Shown: positions 45,000 through 55,005, counted from the stretch's first letter. The stretch: DNA of 64,000 nt from Bremerella sp. P1 (GCF_028748185.1 NZ_CP118164.1:5233814-5297813), one strand, 5' to 3'. Made by a program: numbers and translations. The notes: generated by a model from the letters alone, not told the origin.

Positions 45000-47900
45000 A
45001 TGCGGTTCAAACGCCCCAAGTTTCAAGCTTCTCTCGGGGAACAACTGGAAGATCGCAGTATGTTGAGTGGAACTCCGCTGGACTTGGATTTGTCAGCGGT
45101 TCCCGCGCAGACGGTGTTCGCCGGCGAGACACTGAGCTTTAACCTCGGTGAACTTGGCGCTACCGTCAGCGAAGGGGAAGATGGGCCAAGGACGGTCATG
45201 TATCAGCTCGACCCCGATGGCGACGAGCGACCAGAGGGAATGTCGATGACATTCTCTGGCGATTTCCAGTGGACCCCCACTGCCGAACAAGAAGGTCTTT
45301 ATAGCGTGAAGATCATTGCCGTCGAGAACGGCGTGCCTTCTAGCGCTGATGTCGAAGAACTGATGATCGACGTTCGTGTCGGTCGCCCGGTTGTCGACCT
45401 CAACGGTGAAGACCAGGAAGGCATCGATTACGATGCCGTCTTTCAAGTAGGTCACGGGGCAGTCAGTGTCGTGGATAGCGACTTGACAGTCTCGGACGAA
45501 AACGACGACATGCTGCAATCGGCGAAGGTCACCCTGACCAACCCGATGGATGGCGCCGAGGAGTCCCTCTCCATCGACGTGGAAGGGACCAATATCAGTG
45601 TGGAATATGCCGATGGCTCGATCATCTTGTCGGGTGAAGATACCGCCGAGAACTATGCCAACGTGCTGAAGACACTGACGTACAACAATACCAGCGAAGA
45701 TGCTGACCCGACCTCTCGGTTAGTTGAAATCACCGTGAGCGACGGCGAATACGAGAGTGAAGTGGCTACCAGCACCATTGCTGTTAACCACGCACCAGAC
45801 TTGCTGCCGATCGCGGGTCAGACGGTTGAGATTGGTCAAACTGAAGAGTTTGTGATCTCGGCCACCGACAAGAACGAGAGCGACGAAATCTACATGTTGC
45901 TCGATGTGGAAACGCCGGAATACGTAACCCTGACTCAGGAAGCGGGTTCGCGGGAAGCGACGCTTTCGATCGCTCCTGGCGATGGTGTCGAACCTGGTGA
46001 ATACACCATCCGTATTCTCGCGGTCGATCAGTATGGACTGGCTGATGCTCAGTACTTCACCCTAAGCGTTTCGGAAGCCGCCAACACTGCGCCTACGATC
46101 AGCCCGGTTGAAGATCAAAGTATTGATCAAGACACCGCGACCGAGCCATTGGCCTTCACCATCGGTGATGCCGAAATGGCTCCAGAAGACCTGATGGTAT
46201 CGGTCGAGTCGGACAACGAAGCGTTGGTGGATGCTGCCGCGATCGTCATGACAGGTACCGGTGCCGATCAGGAGTTGGTCATCACGCCGCTGGCCGGTAT
46301 GACTGGTTCGGCCAACATCACCATCAGCGTGAGCGATGGGGAAATGACGACGACCGAATCGTTTCTGCTGACCGTCAATGAAGTGGTCGCTGAGAATTCG
46401 GCTCCAACCGTTTCGCCGGTTGAGGACATGGCGATTGACGAAGATTCAGCTACCGATCCGTTGACCTTCACCGTGAGTGACGCGGAAACGGCAGTCGAAG
46501 ACCTGGTCGTCAGCGTGGAATCGGACAACCCGGCGTTGGTCGATGCGGCTGGTATTCTCGTTGCCGGTGACGGTGCCGATAAGTCCTTGGTCATCACGCC
46601 GCTGTCTGGTGCGACCGGTTCGGCTACCATCACCATTAGCGTTTCCGATGGTGAGCTGACGACCACCGAGTCGTTCGTTCTGACTGTCAACGAAGTGATT
46701 GCTGGTAACTCGGTTCCCACGGTGACTGCGGTTGAAGATCAGACGATCGATCAAGACTCGGCAACCGTGCCACTGGCCTTCGCGATCGGTGATGCTGAAA
46801 CGGCCGTTGAAGATCTGGCGGTCAGCGTGGAGTCGGACAACCCTGCGTTGGTCGATGCCGCTGGTATCATCGTCGCCGGTGACGGTGCCGATAAGACGTT
46901 GATTGTCACTCCGCTGGCAGGTGCTTTTGGCACAGCCAACATTACCATCAGCGTGAGCGACGGCGAGGACACTGCAACCGAGTCTTTCGTGCTGACGGTA
47001 ACCGAACTGGTGGGGGAGAATACTGCCCCGACGATCAGCGCGGTCGAGGACCAGGTGATCGACCAGGATTCGGCGACTGCCCCGCTCGAGTTTTCCGTTT
47101 CCGATGCTGAGTCGGCCGCGGAAGATCTCGTTGTCAGTGTTGAATCGGACAACCCAGCACTGGTGGATGCCGCAGGTATCATCGTGGCCGGTGACGGTGC
47201 CGACAAGACTTTGATTGTCACGCCGCTGTCTGGTGCGACCGGTTCGGCCAACATCACCATCAGTGTGACTGACGGTGAAGAAACGACGACCGAATCGTTT
47301 CTGCTGACGGTGAACGAAGTAGTTGCCGGTCCAACGGCTGAAGCGGATAGCTTCGCTACCGACGCCAACACGCCAATGGCGATCGAAGCCGCTGGTGTCC
47401 TGGCGAATGACCTGGGTGATGCTCTGGTTGTCTCCGAGGTCAACAGCGATGCAGCCAACGTCGGTGCGGCTATCGAACTGGCTTCCGGTGCGACGATTGT
47501 TATCAACGCCGACGGTAGCCTGAGCTTCGATCCGGTTGGCAAGTACGATGGTTTGGCCGAAGGTGAATCGGCAACGGAAACCGTCTCGTACACTACCTCG
47601 GATTCGGTTGCGGCGATGGCTTCCGCAGACATCGAGATCACCGTTAATGGTGTGAATGATGCACCGGTAGCGGAAGACGATGCCTTCGCGACCGAATCGG
47701 ATACCGCACTGACGTTGACCGTGGCTGGTGTTCTGATGAACGACAGCGACGTCGACAACGGCGATACGATGACCGTTTCGGCGGTCAATGGTGAAGCGGC
47801 AAACGTCGGTCAGCCAGTCGCACTGGATGGTGGCGGCATGTTGACGCTTAACGCCGATGGAAGCATGACCTTCGACCCCAATGGTGAGTTTGAAGACCTG

Positions 47901-48485
47901 GCTGAACCAGCCACGATTCAGTTCGGCTACACTGTTTCCGATGCTCTGGGTTTGACGGCGGATGCGACCGTGACCATCACCATTTCTGCTCCAAGTGGTG
48001 TGGAAAACGAGAATGCGGCACCGATCAATTCGGTGCCAGGCGAGCAGTCGACTGACTCGGCCACGCCGATCGTCTTCGACGAAGCCAACGGTAACGCTAT
48101 CTCGGTTTCCGATCCGGATGCGGCTGATGCCATGGTCCAGGTGACCATCAGCGTCGATAGTGGTGTGCTGACGCTTTCCAACGGTTTCGAGAGTGACCGT
48201 CACAAGCTACTCGGCTCGATCGATCAAATCAACTCGCTGCTGACCGGCCTGGTTTACACGCCAGATTCGGCCTTCGAGGGTAGTGCGACTTTGACGATCG
48301 TGACCGACGACCTGGGCAACACCGGCTTCGGTGGTGCGAAGGCCGACGCCGATAGCATCCTGATCGCGGTTTCTGCCGCAGCGGTCAGCGGTGTAGACGG
48401 TCAGCCAGAAGGTGAAGGTATCGACCTGATCGCCGAGGATGACGACGAAGTCGACGACCTCTTCAATCCTTGTCACATGGCGTAG
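45000..48485 (+). CDS. Large repeat-containing surface protein with LEDR-type N-terminus
   Basis: A 1161-residue secreted or surface protein. A basic N-terminus is followed by LGEQLEDRSMLSG, close to the LE-x-R-x-LLS motif found at the start of many planctomycete extracellular proteins. Cadherin-like and He_PIG-like modules (about 30-360) come first. Four tandem modules of exactly 104 residues (about 362-777) follow. Two bacterial Ig/VCBS-like modules carry ANDLGDALV and NDSDVDNGDTM, and a final module comes before an acidic tail. It contains almost no cysteine. It probably adheres or forms the cell coat. GGAG sits seven bases upstream of the start. No sortase or dockerin signal is seen. Confidence 0.82.
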   Translation: MRFKRPKFQASLGEQLEDRSMLSGTPLDLDLSAVPAQTVFAGETLSFNLGELGATVSEGEDGPRTVMYQLDPDGDERPEGMSMTFSGDFQWTPTAEQEGLYSVKIIAVENGVPSSADVEELMIDVRVGRPVVDLNGEDQEGIDYDAVFQVGHGAVSVVDSDLTVSDENDDMLQSAKVTLTNPMDGAEESLSIDVEGTNISVEYADGSIILSGEDTAENYANVLKTLTYNNTSEDADPTSRLVEITVSDGEYESEVATSTIAVNHAPDLLPIAGQTVEIGQTEEFVISATDKNESDEIYMLLDVETPEYVTLTQEAGSREATLSIAPGDGVEPGEYTIRILAVDQYGLADAQYFTLSVSEAANTAPTISPVEDQSIDQDTATEPLAFTIGDAEMAPEDLMVSVESDNEALVDAAAIVMTGTGADQELVITPLAGMTGSANITISVSDGEMTTTESFLLTVNEVVAENSAPTVSPVEDMAIDEDSATDPLTFTVSDAETAVEDLVVSVESDNPALVDAAGILVAGDGADKSLVITPLSGATGSATITISVSDGELTTTESFVLTVNEVIAGNSVPTVTAVEDQTIDQDSATVPLAFAIGDAETAVEDLAVSVESDNPALVDAAGIIVAGDGADKTLIVTPLAGAFGTANITISVSDGEDTATESFVLTVTELVGENTAPTISAVEDQVIDQDSATAPLEFSVSDAESAAEDLVVSVESDNPALVDAAGIIVAGDGADKTLIVTPLSGATGSANITISVTDGEETTTESFLLTVNEVVAGPTAEADSFATDANTPMAIEAAGVLANDLGDALVVSEVNSDAANVGAAIELASGATIVINADGSLSFDPVGKYDGLAEGESATETVSYTTSDSVAAMASADIEITVNGVNDAPVAEDDAFATESDTALTLTVAGVLMNDSDVDNGDTMTVSAVNGEAANVGQPVALDGGGMLTLNADGSMTFDPNGEFEDLAEPATIQFGYTVSDALGLTADATVTITISAPSGVENENAAPINSVPGEQSTDSATPIVFDEANGNAISVSDPDAADAMVQVTISVDSGVLTLSNGFESDRHKLLGSIDQINSLLTGLVYTPDSAFEGSATLTIVTDDLGNTGFGGAKADADSILIAVSAAAVSGVDGQPEGEGIDLIAEDDDEVDDLFNPCHMA
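46083..47330 (+). repeat. Four 312-bp in-frame tandem repeats
   Basis: Units begin at 46083, 46395, 46707 and 47019, each 312 bases (104 codons). They start with N-x-x-P-T and a VED-x-x-ID core, and end before the next NEVVA/NEVIA-like linker. Near-identical blocks (VSVESDNPALVDAAGI, AGDGADK) show recent expansion or gene conversion. Confidence 0.92.
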
Positions 48486-48535
48486 TCGACGTTCCGACGG
48501 CATTGCTTGTCAGCGGTGACTAGTTAACCGGTACC

Positions 48536-48576
48536 GCAAGGGCACTTCGTAAACGGAGTGCCCTTGCTTCATTTCG
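48536..48576. terminator. Terminator between convergent genes
   Basis: GCAAGGGCACT (48536-48546) pairs exactly with AGTGCCCTTGC (48557-48567) around ten bases, followed by TTCATTTC. It ends the surface-protein gene and may also serve the convergent amidohydrolase. Confidence 0.85.
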
Positions 48577-48590
48577 AAAATGGTGCCGGG

Positions 48591-49493
48591 CTAAGTGAGC
48601 TGATAGACCGTCTTGGCGTTTTCGCTCCACAGACTCTGCTGTTTATCCGGAGACCAATCAGACGTGATCTGCTGCATCGCTTCGATCCACTGCCGGGCAG
48701 TACCGCCGGCATTACAGACTGGCCAGTCGGTGCCGAAGACCAGGCGCTTCTCACCGAACGCTTCGCGACAGTGCTCGACAACCGGACGAAGGTCATCCGG
48801 CGTCCACTCTTTCGGCACGCGTGCGATGATGCCGGAGACTTTGCAGAAGACGTTAGGAAGCTTGGCCAACTGATACATGTCCTCTTGCCAGCGGGCAGCA
48901 TTCTCCGGAGCCGATCCTTCGCGTGGGTCATCTTTGGCGAAGAATGCCTTCGGATCGACATTGCCGCAATGATCCAGTACGAAACGCGTATCAGGACAAG
49001 CGTCCGCCAGGCGAGCGGCATCCTTCAGTTCGGCTGGTCGCATGCACAGATCGAACGTCTTTCCCGTTGCACCGAGATGACGACAGTTGTTGATGAACCT
49101 GGCCTTTAAGCAGTAGCCAGGTGGAGTGTCGCCCCCATGCAGCACCTGGCGATATCCTTTCACCCAGGTCTGAGATTCAAACCGGTCGGCGAACTCACGG
49201 AAGTTATCCTTGCCGGGGTCAACCGAGAGGATCGCCGCCGACGTGACGTACGTGCCGGAATCGATCAACTGGCGGACCAACTCTGCCTCCTGCAGCTTTT
49301 GATCGGGAGCCGCATTCACTTCCATATAGATCGCCGCAGCAATCGGCAGGCCTTCGACCGCCGCATTGTATTCCTCAATGGTGTTCTTGCGATTCAAATG
49401 GGGACCGGCACCGGCGAGCCATGGCAGATTCAGGCGCTTCGGATCCCAAAGGTGCTGGTGCGTATCGATGATCGGGTAGGGCGTTTCAGGCAT
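48591..49493 (-). CDS. Amidohydrolase-family TIM-barrel hydrolase
   Basis: A 300-residue metal-dependent hydrolase of the amidohydrolase 2 type. IIDTHQHLWDPKRLN near the N-terminus carries the HxH metal motif, FVLDHCGNVD holds the next His, and VFGTDWPVCN holds the catalytic Asp. Relatives include 2-pyrone-4,6-dicarboxylate lactonase and L-fucono- or rhamnono-lactonases, so a lactone of a sugar acid is a reasonable guess. I chose ATG 49493 (MPETPYPIIDTHQHLW); the upstream frame adds 34 unmatched residues. It is divergent from the sulfatase gene, which could supply desulfated sugars. Confidence 0.85.
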   Translation of the reverse strand: MPETPYPIIDTHQHLWDPKRLNLPWLAGAGPHLNRKNTIEEYNAAVEGLPIAAAIYMEVNAAPDQKLQEAELVRQLIDSGTYVTSAAILSVDPGKDNFREFADRFESQTWVKGYRQVLHGGDTPPGYCLKARFINNCRHLGATGKTFDLCMRPAELKDAARLADACPDTRFVLDHCGNVDPKAFFAKDDPREGSAPENAARWQEDMYQLAKLPNVFCKVSGIIARVPKEWTPDDLRPVVEHCREAFGEKRLVFGTDWPVCNAGGTARQWIEAMQQITSDWSPDKQQSLWSENAKTVYQLT

Positions 49494-49688
49494 GACGAAG
49501 AGGGGGCACGAGGTTGGAAGGCTGGAATTGAGCCCTATTTTGGTGAAATCCAGCGGAATCAACAAGGAAATTTCGTGATTCGTGAAAAATGACAAACGCT
49601 TGGGGAAGAGGTAATATAGAGAGTCTCAATTGAGAATCTTGTCCATTCCATCCCAGCCCCCAACCTACTTCGTTAAGAGCTTTCCCTC

Positions 49689-51548
49689 ATGATGCGATAT
49701 CTATTGCTGATTACGTTCACCAGCATCTTGGCCTACGGCAGCACGCTCAATGCTGCGGATTTACCCAATATTCTGTGGATCACAAGTGAAGACAACGGCC
49801 CCGAACTGGGGTGCTACGGCGACACGTACGCGGACTCTCCGAATATCGATTCGATCGCTGCCAAAGGGATGAAGTACAAGCGAGCCTGGTCGAATGCTCC
49901 TGTTTGTGCTCCTGCCCGAACGACGATCATTTCCGGCATCTATCCGCCAGCACTGGGTGCCGAGCACATGCGTAGCCAGACGGAACTTCCTGAGGGCTTC
50001 CACATGTTCCCATACTACCTGCACGAGGCGGGTTACTACTGCACGAACAACTCGAAGGAAGACTACAACCTCGCCAAGCATGGCTACGTGTGGGATGAGT
50101 CGAGCCGGAAAGCCCATTGGCGAGGTCGCAAAGACGGACAGCCATTCTTCGCGGTCTTTAACTTCACGGTCAGCCACGAGAGCCAACTGCGCAAGCGGCC
50201 TCATACGCCAGTGCATGATCCGGCTGGCGTCCGCGTGCCAGCGTATCATCCTGACACTCCGGAAGTGCGTCGCGACTGGGCACAGTACTACGACAAGATC
50301 ACCGAGATGGACAAGCAGGTCGGCAACGTATTGGCCCAGCTGAAACAGGACGGCCTGGATGAAGACACGATCATCTTCTACTACGGTGACCACGGCAGCG
50401 GTATGCCGCGCAGCAAACGCTGGCCGTATGACTCGGGCTTGCACGTGCCGATGATTGTTCACGTGCCTGAAAAGTATAAGAAACTGGCCCCGAAAGAGTA
50501 CGAAGTCGGCGGAACGTCCGAACGACTGGTCGGCTTCATCGATCTCGCTCCGACCGTGCTGAGCCTGGCTGGTATTGAGCCGAAAGAGTGGATGCAGGGT
50601 GACGCATTCATGGGGCAATACCAGACGAAGCCACCAAAGTACATGTTTGGTTTCCGTGGCCGTATGGATGAACGGTACGACATGCTTCGCACATGTACGG
50701 ACGGCCAATTTGTCTACGTTAAGAACTACATGCCGCATAAGATCTACGGCCAGCATATCGATTACATGTTCCAGACGCCGACCACCCAGGTTTGGAAGAA
50801 GATGTACGATGAAGGCAAGCTGAACGAAGCCCAAAGTCACTTCTGGCAAGTGAAGCCTTCGCAGGAGCTGTATGACCTGACGACTGATCCTGACGAAGTG
50901 AACAACCTCGCCGGCGATTCCCGGTATGCCGAAAAGCTAAAGGAACTGCGAACGGCTGTTTTGAATTGGCAGAAGGAGATTCACGATATTGGTTTCCTTC
51001 CGGAAAACCAAATCCACTCGCGCAGCGGCAAAAAGTCTCCTTATGAAATGGGACACGATGCTTCGCTTTACGACTTGGATGGCGTCATGAACGCGGCCTT
51101 GTTGGCTTCCTCGCTCGATCCGAAGGCCCTGCCCAAGATCAAGAGTGAGTTTGCTTCAAGTGATGCTGCGGTGCGTTACTGGGCAGCAATGGGTGTGCTC
51201 ATGCAGAGCGAGTCTGGCGTCAAAGCGGCTCACGAGCAGCTGCAAGCCGCGCTTCAGGACGACTCCCCCAGCGTTCGGTGTATCGCCGCCGAGGCCTTGG
51301 GCCGCTACGGCAGCCAAGAGGATGTGAAGCTGGCGCTAGATACGCTCGGCAAATTGGCTGATCCGACCGAGAACGGCGTCTATGTTTCGATGCTGGCGCT
51401 CAATTCGATCGATGCCATGGACGAAAAGGCCAAGCCGCTGGCATCGGTGCTGGCAAAGCTTCCTGATGGGGCAAAACAAGCTCCTCCTCGCACCGGCGGC
51501 TATGTTCCGCGGCTCTTGCAGGACTTAAAGAAAAAGCTGAGTCAGTAA
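49689..51548 (+). CDS. Secreted sulfatase with C-terminal helical repeats
   Basis: A 619-residue exported sulfatase of the N-sulfoglucosamine sulfohydrolase-like group. It has a signal peptide (MMRYLLLITFTSILAYG...NAADLP), metal-binding ITSEDNGPELGCYGD, and the formylglycine signature C73-A-P-A-R77 followed by TTIISG. FYYGDHGSGMPRSKRWPYDSG is the second metal-binding region. Residues about 465-590 form HEAT-like helical repeats (RYWAAMGVLMQ, VRCIAAEALGRYGS), an addition seen in some planctomycete sulfatases. It needs a formylglycine-generating enzyme, which is not in this window. The likely substrates are sulfated polysaccharides from algae. Confidence 0.92.
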   Translation: MMRYLLLITFTSILAYGSTLNAADLPNILWITSEDNGPELGCYGDTYADSPNIDSIAAKGMKYKRAWSNAPVCAPARTTIISGIYPPALGAEHMRSQTELPEGFHMFPYYLHEAGYYCTNNSKEDYNLAKHGYVWDESSRKAHWRGRKDGQPFFAVFNFTVSHESQLRKRPHTPVHDPAGVRVPAYHPDTPEVRRDWAQYYDKITEMDKQVGNVLAQLKQDGLDEDTIIFYYGDHGSGMPRSKRWPYDSGLHVPMIVHVPEKYKKLAPKEYEVGGTSERLVGFIDLAPTVLSLAGIEPKEWMQGDAFMGQYQTKPPKYMFGFRGRMDERYDMLRTCTDGQFVYVKNYMPHKIYGQHIDYMFQTPTTQVWKKMYDEGKLNEAQSHFWQVKPSQELYDLTTDPDEVNNLAGDSRYAEKLKELRTAVLNWQKEIHDIGFLPENQIHSRSGKKSPYEMGHDASLYDLDGVMNAALLASSLDPKALPKIKSEFASSDAAVRYWAAMGVLMQSESGVKAAHEQLQAALQDDSPSVRCIAAEALGRYGSQEDVKLALDTLGKLADPTENGVYVSMLALNSIDAMDEKAKPLASVLAKLPDGAKQAPPRTGGYVPRLLQDLKKKLSQ

Positions 51549-51638
51549 TTCATCGAACTCCATCCCATTGCACGCCGGGGTAGATCGCGGGGATAATGAA
51601 CCGCGACACCGGCGAGTTTTGGGAACAGGGGAGAATTG

Positions 51639-52979
51639 ATGAATCAAGAAGGACTGTCGGTCAAGAAGCTCACCGAAGAACAATCGTGGCTTCAGACAGG
51701 CGCACTTCTCGTGTTGGCTTTCATCGCGTTTTCGTTCGGGCTGATGTATGCCCGAGCGGTGCTCGTGCCGTTCACGTTGGCATTATTCCTGAACTATCTG
51801 GTCGCCCCGATCGTCGACTTTCAGATGATCCGGCTCAAGTTCAGCAAGTTTATCTCCGTCTCGCTGACGCTTCTTCTCGTCGTGCTCGTTCTGGTGCTGA
51901 TGAGCTTTCTGGTAACGACCGTCATCCAGAACGTCACAACGGTTGCCAACGATAAGACCTTCATGACGAAGTTCGAGCAGCGGCTGGAAGGCCCGCTTGA
52001 GGCCGCCTCGAAACTGATGGACCGCATCAGTGGTTGGGAAGAAGGCGAGAAGCCGCCGTTTGTGGGATCGCCAGAGATTGTCCCAGACGAGACGGAACAG
52101 CTGCCACCGGAAGACGTGGGCACCGGCGACCCTATGGAAACGCCGGATGATGCCAGTCAGCCACTGGCAACGGATGAGAAGCCTATCGTCGAGCAAGAAG
52201 TGGAAGCCGATCAGCCAGCGGAAGAGTTGTCGGACGATGTGGTGGAAAATGAGGCCGGTTCGGTAGCCATCCCCATTTCGCCTCGCCAAGATATCAATCG
52301 TACGCAGCAACTACTGCGTACCCTCGTCGCTCAGATTCGCCAAGAGGCACCTCAATTGGCAACACAAGCTGGGGCGACTCTCTTGAACTTGATCAGCAGC
52401 ACGGTTCTGACGTCGATTTTCGTCGGCTTCATGCTCGCCGGTCGCGATCCGTACAAGGTCTCGAAAGGGATCTACGCCGAGATCGACCGCAACGTCCGCA
52501 AGTACATCGCGACGAAGTTCTTTATCTCAGCGATTACCGGGCTTTTGGTTTGGGGATGCCTGGCGATGATTGGGATGCAGTTCGCTTCGATGTTTGGCTT
52601 GATTGCATTCTGTCTGAACTTTATCCCGTCGATCGGTTCGATCATTGCGACACTGCTGCCCATTCCGATTGCCATCGTCCAGTTTGATTCCGCCCTGATG
52701 ATTACCCTGGCGATCGTGCTTCCCGGTGCCGTGCAGATGACGATGGGTAACGTGATAGAGCCCAAGATCATGGGCGATGGACTCCAGTTGCATCCGGCGA
52801 CCATTCTTTTGGCCCTGGCATTCTTCGGCATGCTGTGGGGACCGGTCGGTATGTTGTTGGCCGCCCCCATTACTGCCATCGTGCGGATCGTGCTGATGCG
52901 ATTTAAAACCACCGAACCCATCGGTTTTCTCATGGCAGGTGTCTTGCCGGAAGAAGACGATCACTTGCATCATGTGTAA
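51639..52979 (+). CDS. AI-2E family transporter-like permease
   Basis: A 446-residue polytopic membrane protein of the AI-2E/PerM/YdiK family. Two helices lie near the N-terminus and a conserved C-terminal set has IPSIGSIIATLLPIPIAIVQ and MTMGNVIEPKIMGDGLQLHPATILLALAFFGMLWG. Between about residues 140 and 215 an acidic, proline-rich loop is inserted (EIVPDETEQLPPEDVG...). That is longer than in most relatives. The function varies across the family (signal export, Na+/H+ antiport). I chose ATG 51639, with GGGGAG upstream. Confidence 0.88.
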   Translation: MNQEGLSVKKLTEEQSWLQTGALLVLAFIAFSFGLMYARAVLVPFTLALFLNYLVAPIVDFQMIRLKFSKFISVSLTLLLVVLVLVLMSFLVTTVIQNVTTVANDKTFMTKFEQRLEGPLEAASKLMDRISGWEEGEKPPFVGSPEIVPDETEQLPPEDVGTGDPMETPDDASQPLATDEKPIVEQEVEADQPAEELSDDVVENEAGSVAIPISPRQDINRTQQLLRTLVAQIRQEAPQLATQAGATLLNLISSTVLTSIFVGFMLAGRDPYKVSKGIYAEIDRNVRKYIATKFFISAITGLLVWGCLAMIGMQFASMFGLIAFCLNFIPSIGSIIATLLPIPIAIVQFDSALMITLAIVLPGAVQMTMGNVIEPKIMGDGLQLHPATILLALAFFGMLWGPVGMLLAAPITAIVRIVLMRFKTTEPIGFLMAGVLPEEDDHLHHV

Positions 52980-53027
52980 GTGATCATTGTTAATTTGAAG
53001 GATCCGCTTGTCGTCGAAAGGAAATCG

Positions 53028-53711
53028 ATGCCCCAGCCAGCTTATTCTCCTGGCCCAAGTCAACGTACTGTCCGTGATGCTCAGGGTAATGTCCTTAAGG
53101 TGCCGGCCGAATGGTCGCTTCTGCCACCGGGCGATGCCGGCCTGACGCGGCGAGTCAAAGCTGCCGGCCAATTCTGGGCCGTGCAGGAGAAGAAGGGACG
53201 TCGGATGTTCTCGCGAGGCGTTTGGGCGCCGACGGCTACCATTGGCAAGATCAAGAGCGAGCTCGAAGCCGAACGATCGACCGACGCGTACGCCAAGAAA
53301 CAGAAAGCGGCCGCCGCACGTCGCGACAAGCAACAAGCCGAATACGTTGAAGACTTCTTCGGAGCCGTTGTGGCTTATCTCGACTTTCACCCTGACTACG
53401 CTGACATGGCGAATCATCTGGCGAAGGCCGTGACTTCGCATGCGACGCCAGTGGGAAGCGGCACGGTAGCGCGTACCCAGCGAATTCCTATCGAGCGACG
53501 AGCCGAGTCAGCGGTGATTGCCTGGATGCGGCACCAGACTACCGCTTACGACACGATGAAGATTCCGCGGGTCAAAGGAAAACGACGCGAGGTCCGCCGG
53601 ATGTTAGCCCAACGTTCGAAAGAAGTGCTGCATCAATATCGAATGGGAAGAGAAATCCCACGCAATTGCCCGCTTCGCGCGGCATTGTCGGGGGCCGGAG
53701 CAGGGCGTTAA
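53028..53711 (+). CDS. DUF2293-domain protein
   Basis: A 227-residue basic protein. I chose ATG 53028 because AAAGGAAA is six bases upstream; a frame reaching back to 52980 has no such site. The N-terminal half is basic and starts with VRDAQGNVLKVPAEWSLLPPGDAGLTRRVKAAG. The C-terminal half (about 120-200) matches DUF2293: SHATPVGSGTVARTQRIPIERRAESAVIAWMRHQTTAYD. The family's function is not known. A nucleic-acid link is possible given the charge, but this is inference. Confidence 0.78.
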   Translation: MPQPAYSPGPSQRTVRDAQGNVLKVPAEWSLLPPGDAGLTRRVKAAGQFWAVQEKKGRRMFSRGVWAPTATIGKIKSELEAERSTDAYAKKQKAAAARRDKQQAEYVEDFFGAVVAYLDFHPDYADMANHLAKAVTSHATPVGSGTVARTQRIPIERRAESAVIAWMRHQTTAYDTMKIPRVKGKRREVRRMLAQRSKEVLHQYRMGREIPRNCPLRAALSGAGAGR

Positions 53712-53753
53712 CTAGCAGAGAACGCTTACTGGACCCGCCAGGATCGATTTCTC

Positions 53754-53830
53754 ATTTCGCTGATTCGATGAGCTTTCTGAGGCGAGTCGATTGCCAAGGA
53801 AAATCAGCGAAATAGTGATGTTTTCTATTG
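53754..53830 (+). terminator. Long inverted repeat, terminator-like
   Basis: ATTTCGCTGATT (53754-53765) and AATCAGCGAAAT (53802-53813) are exact reverse complements 36 bases apart, followed by a short T run near 53821. It could end the DUF2293 transcript or act as an operator for the next gene. Confidence 0.5.
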
Positions 53831-53973
53831 TCAAAAGTAGATGGCAGATGAAACAATGCCTTTATAGCCTTGTAGTGTATGTCAGATCTACCAAGAAGTA
53901 CTGATTTCTGCACGGCTCAGACTGCCTGCCTTCATCATTTCTCGCCATCATCTCCTATTGAAAGTCGCTATAG

Positions 53974-55005
53974 ATGTTCCGCGCTCGTCGAGGTCATTTG
54001 GGCTTCACCCTGGTCGAATTGTTGGTCGTCATTGCCATTATTGGCGTTCTGATTGCCTTGTTGCTTCCCGCTGTTCAGCAGGCCCGTGAGGCTGCCCGTC
54101 GGATGAGTTGCTCGAATAACCTGAAGCAACTCGGGATTGCACTGCATAACTATCACGACACGTTTCTCGCCCTGCCTCCGCGACAAGGCGGCCCTGATTG
54201 GACGACAGTAACTGCTGCCCCGGCCACGCGACACAGTGCCTTCGTCAGTTTGTTGCCATTTATCGAGGCCAACGCACGCTACGATCAGATTGTTGCCAAC
54301 ACGCAGATCGCCTGGAGCGGCAGTGCGACCTCAGGCTATGTGGGTGAGATCGATGCGTTCATTTGCCCATCGGATGGCCTGTTCTCGCCATCCGGAGCAG
54401 ATCGAAGCGCCGAGTATTCGCCGCTGAACTATGGCCTTTGCATGGGAGACAACTTCAGCTTTGGAGGATCTTCCACTGCGACCGATCCTGAAACGAATGT
54501 GCGTGGCATCTTTGGGTATCTCATCTACACACGCTTCCGTGATATTACCGACGGGCTAAGCAACACGATGGCCATGTCGGAAACCATCATTGCTCCTCCA
54601 GGCTCTCAATTGGGCCGAGCGGTGGGTGCTTCGACCAACAACCCATTGGCCTGCCGTGCGTATCTAACCGGCAACAATTACACGTCCGGTGCGCTGATCG
54701 CTCAGTACCGTTGCCATGGTCAGCGTTGGCAGGACGGTCGTCCAGGGTATTGCGCGATCACTACGGTTTTGCCGCCCAACAGTGCGACGTGCAGTTCGCA
54801 AGCTGGTGCCGGCATTTACTCGGCATCGAGCCGGCACCCTGGCGGGGTATTGTCGATGTTTGCGGACGGTTCGGTGCGGTTTGTGCCTGAAACGATCGAC
54901 ACCGGCAACTTGTCGACGTCCCCGGTCTCATCCGGCATCAGTCCGTTCGGTGTTTGGGGGGCAATTGGATCGAAGGCTGGTGGCGAAACGAACGCCTCGC
55001 TGTAA
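53974..55005 (+). CDS. DUF1559 prepilin-type protein, second copy
   Basis: A 343-residue protein of the same family as the one at 8636. The prepilin signal is [40 protein letters not shown], followed by [27 protein letters not shown]. The C-terminal [22 protein letters not shown] completes the DUF1559 pattern. A lipoprotein gene follows 29 bases downstream, as in the first copy. Identity to the first copy is high only in the N-terminal part. Confidence 0.92.
   Translation: MFRARRGHLGFTLVELLVVIAIIGVLIALLLPAVQQAREAARRMSCSNNLKQLGIALHNYHDTFLALPPRQGGPDWTTVTAAPATRHSAFVSLLPFIEANARYDQIVANTQIAWSGSATSGYVGEIDAFICPSDGLFSPSGADRSAEYSPLNYGLCMGDNFSFGGSSTATDPETNVRGIFGYLIYTRFRDITDGLSNTMAMSETIIAPPGSQLGRAVGASTNNPLACRAYLTGNNYTSGALIAQYRCHGQRWQDGRPGYCAITTVLPPNSATCSSQAGAGIYSASSRHPGGVLSMFADGSVRFVPETIDTGNLSTSPVSSGISPFGVWGAIGSKAGGETNASL

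Noticed and set aside
46083-47330. CRISPR array
   Set aside because: The repeats are 312 bp, in frame and without unique spacers. No other array-like pattern or cas gene was seen.
46446-48203. 585-codon minus-strand frame opposite the surface-protein gene
   Set aside because: It mirrors the 312-bp tandem repeats and has no domain of its own.
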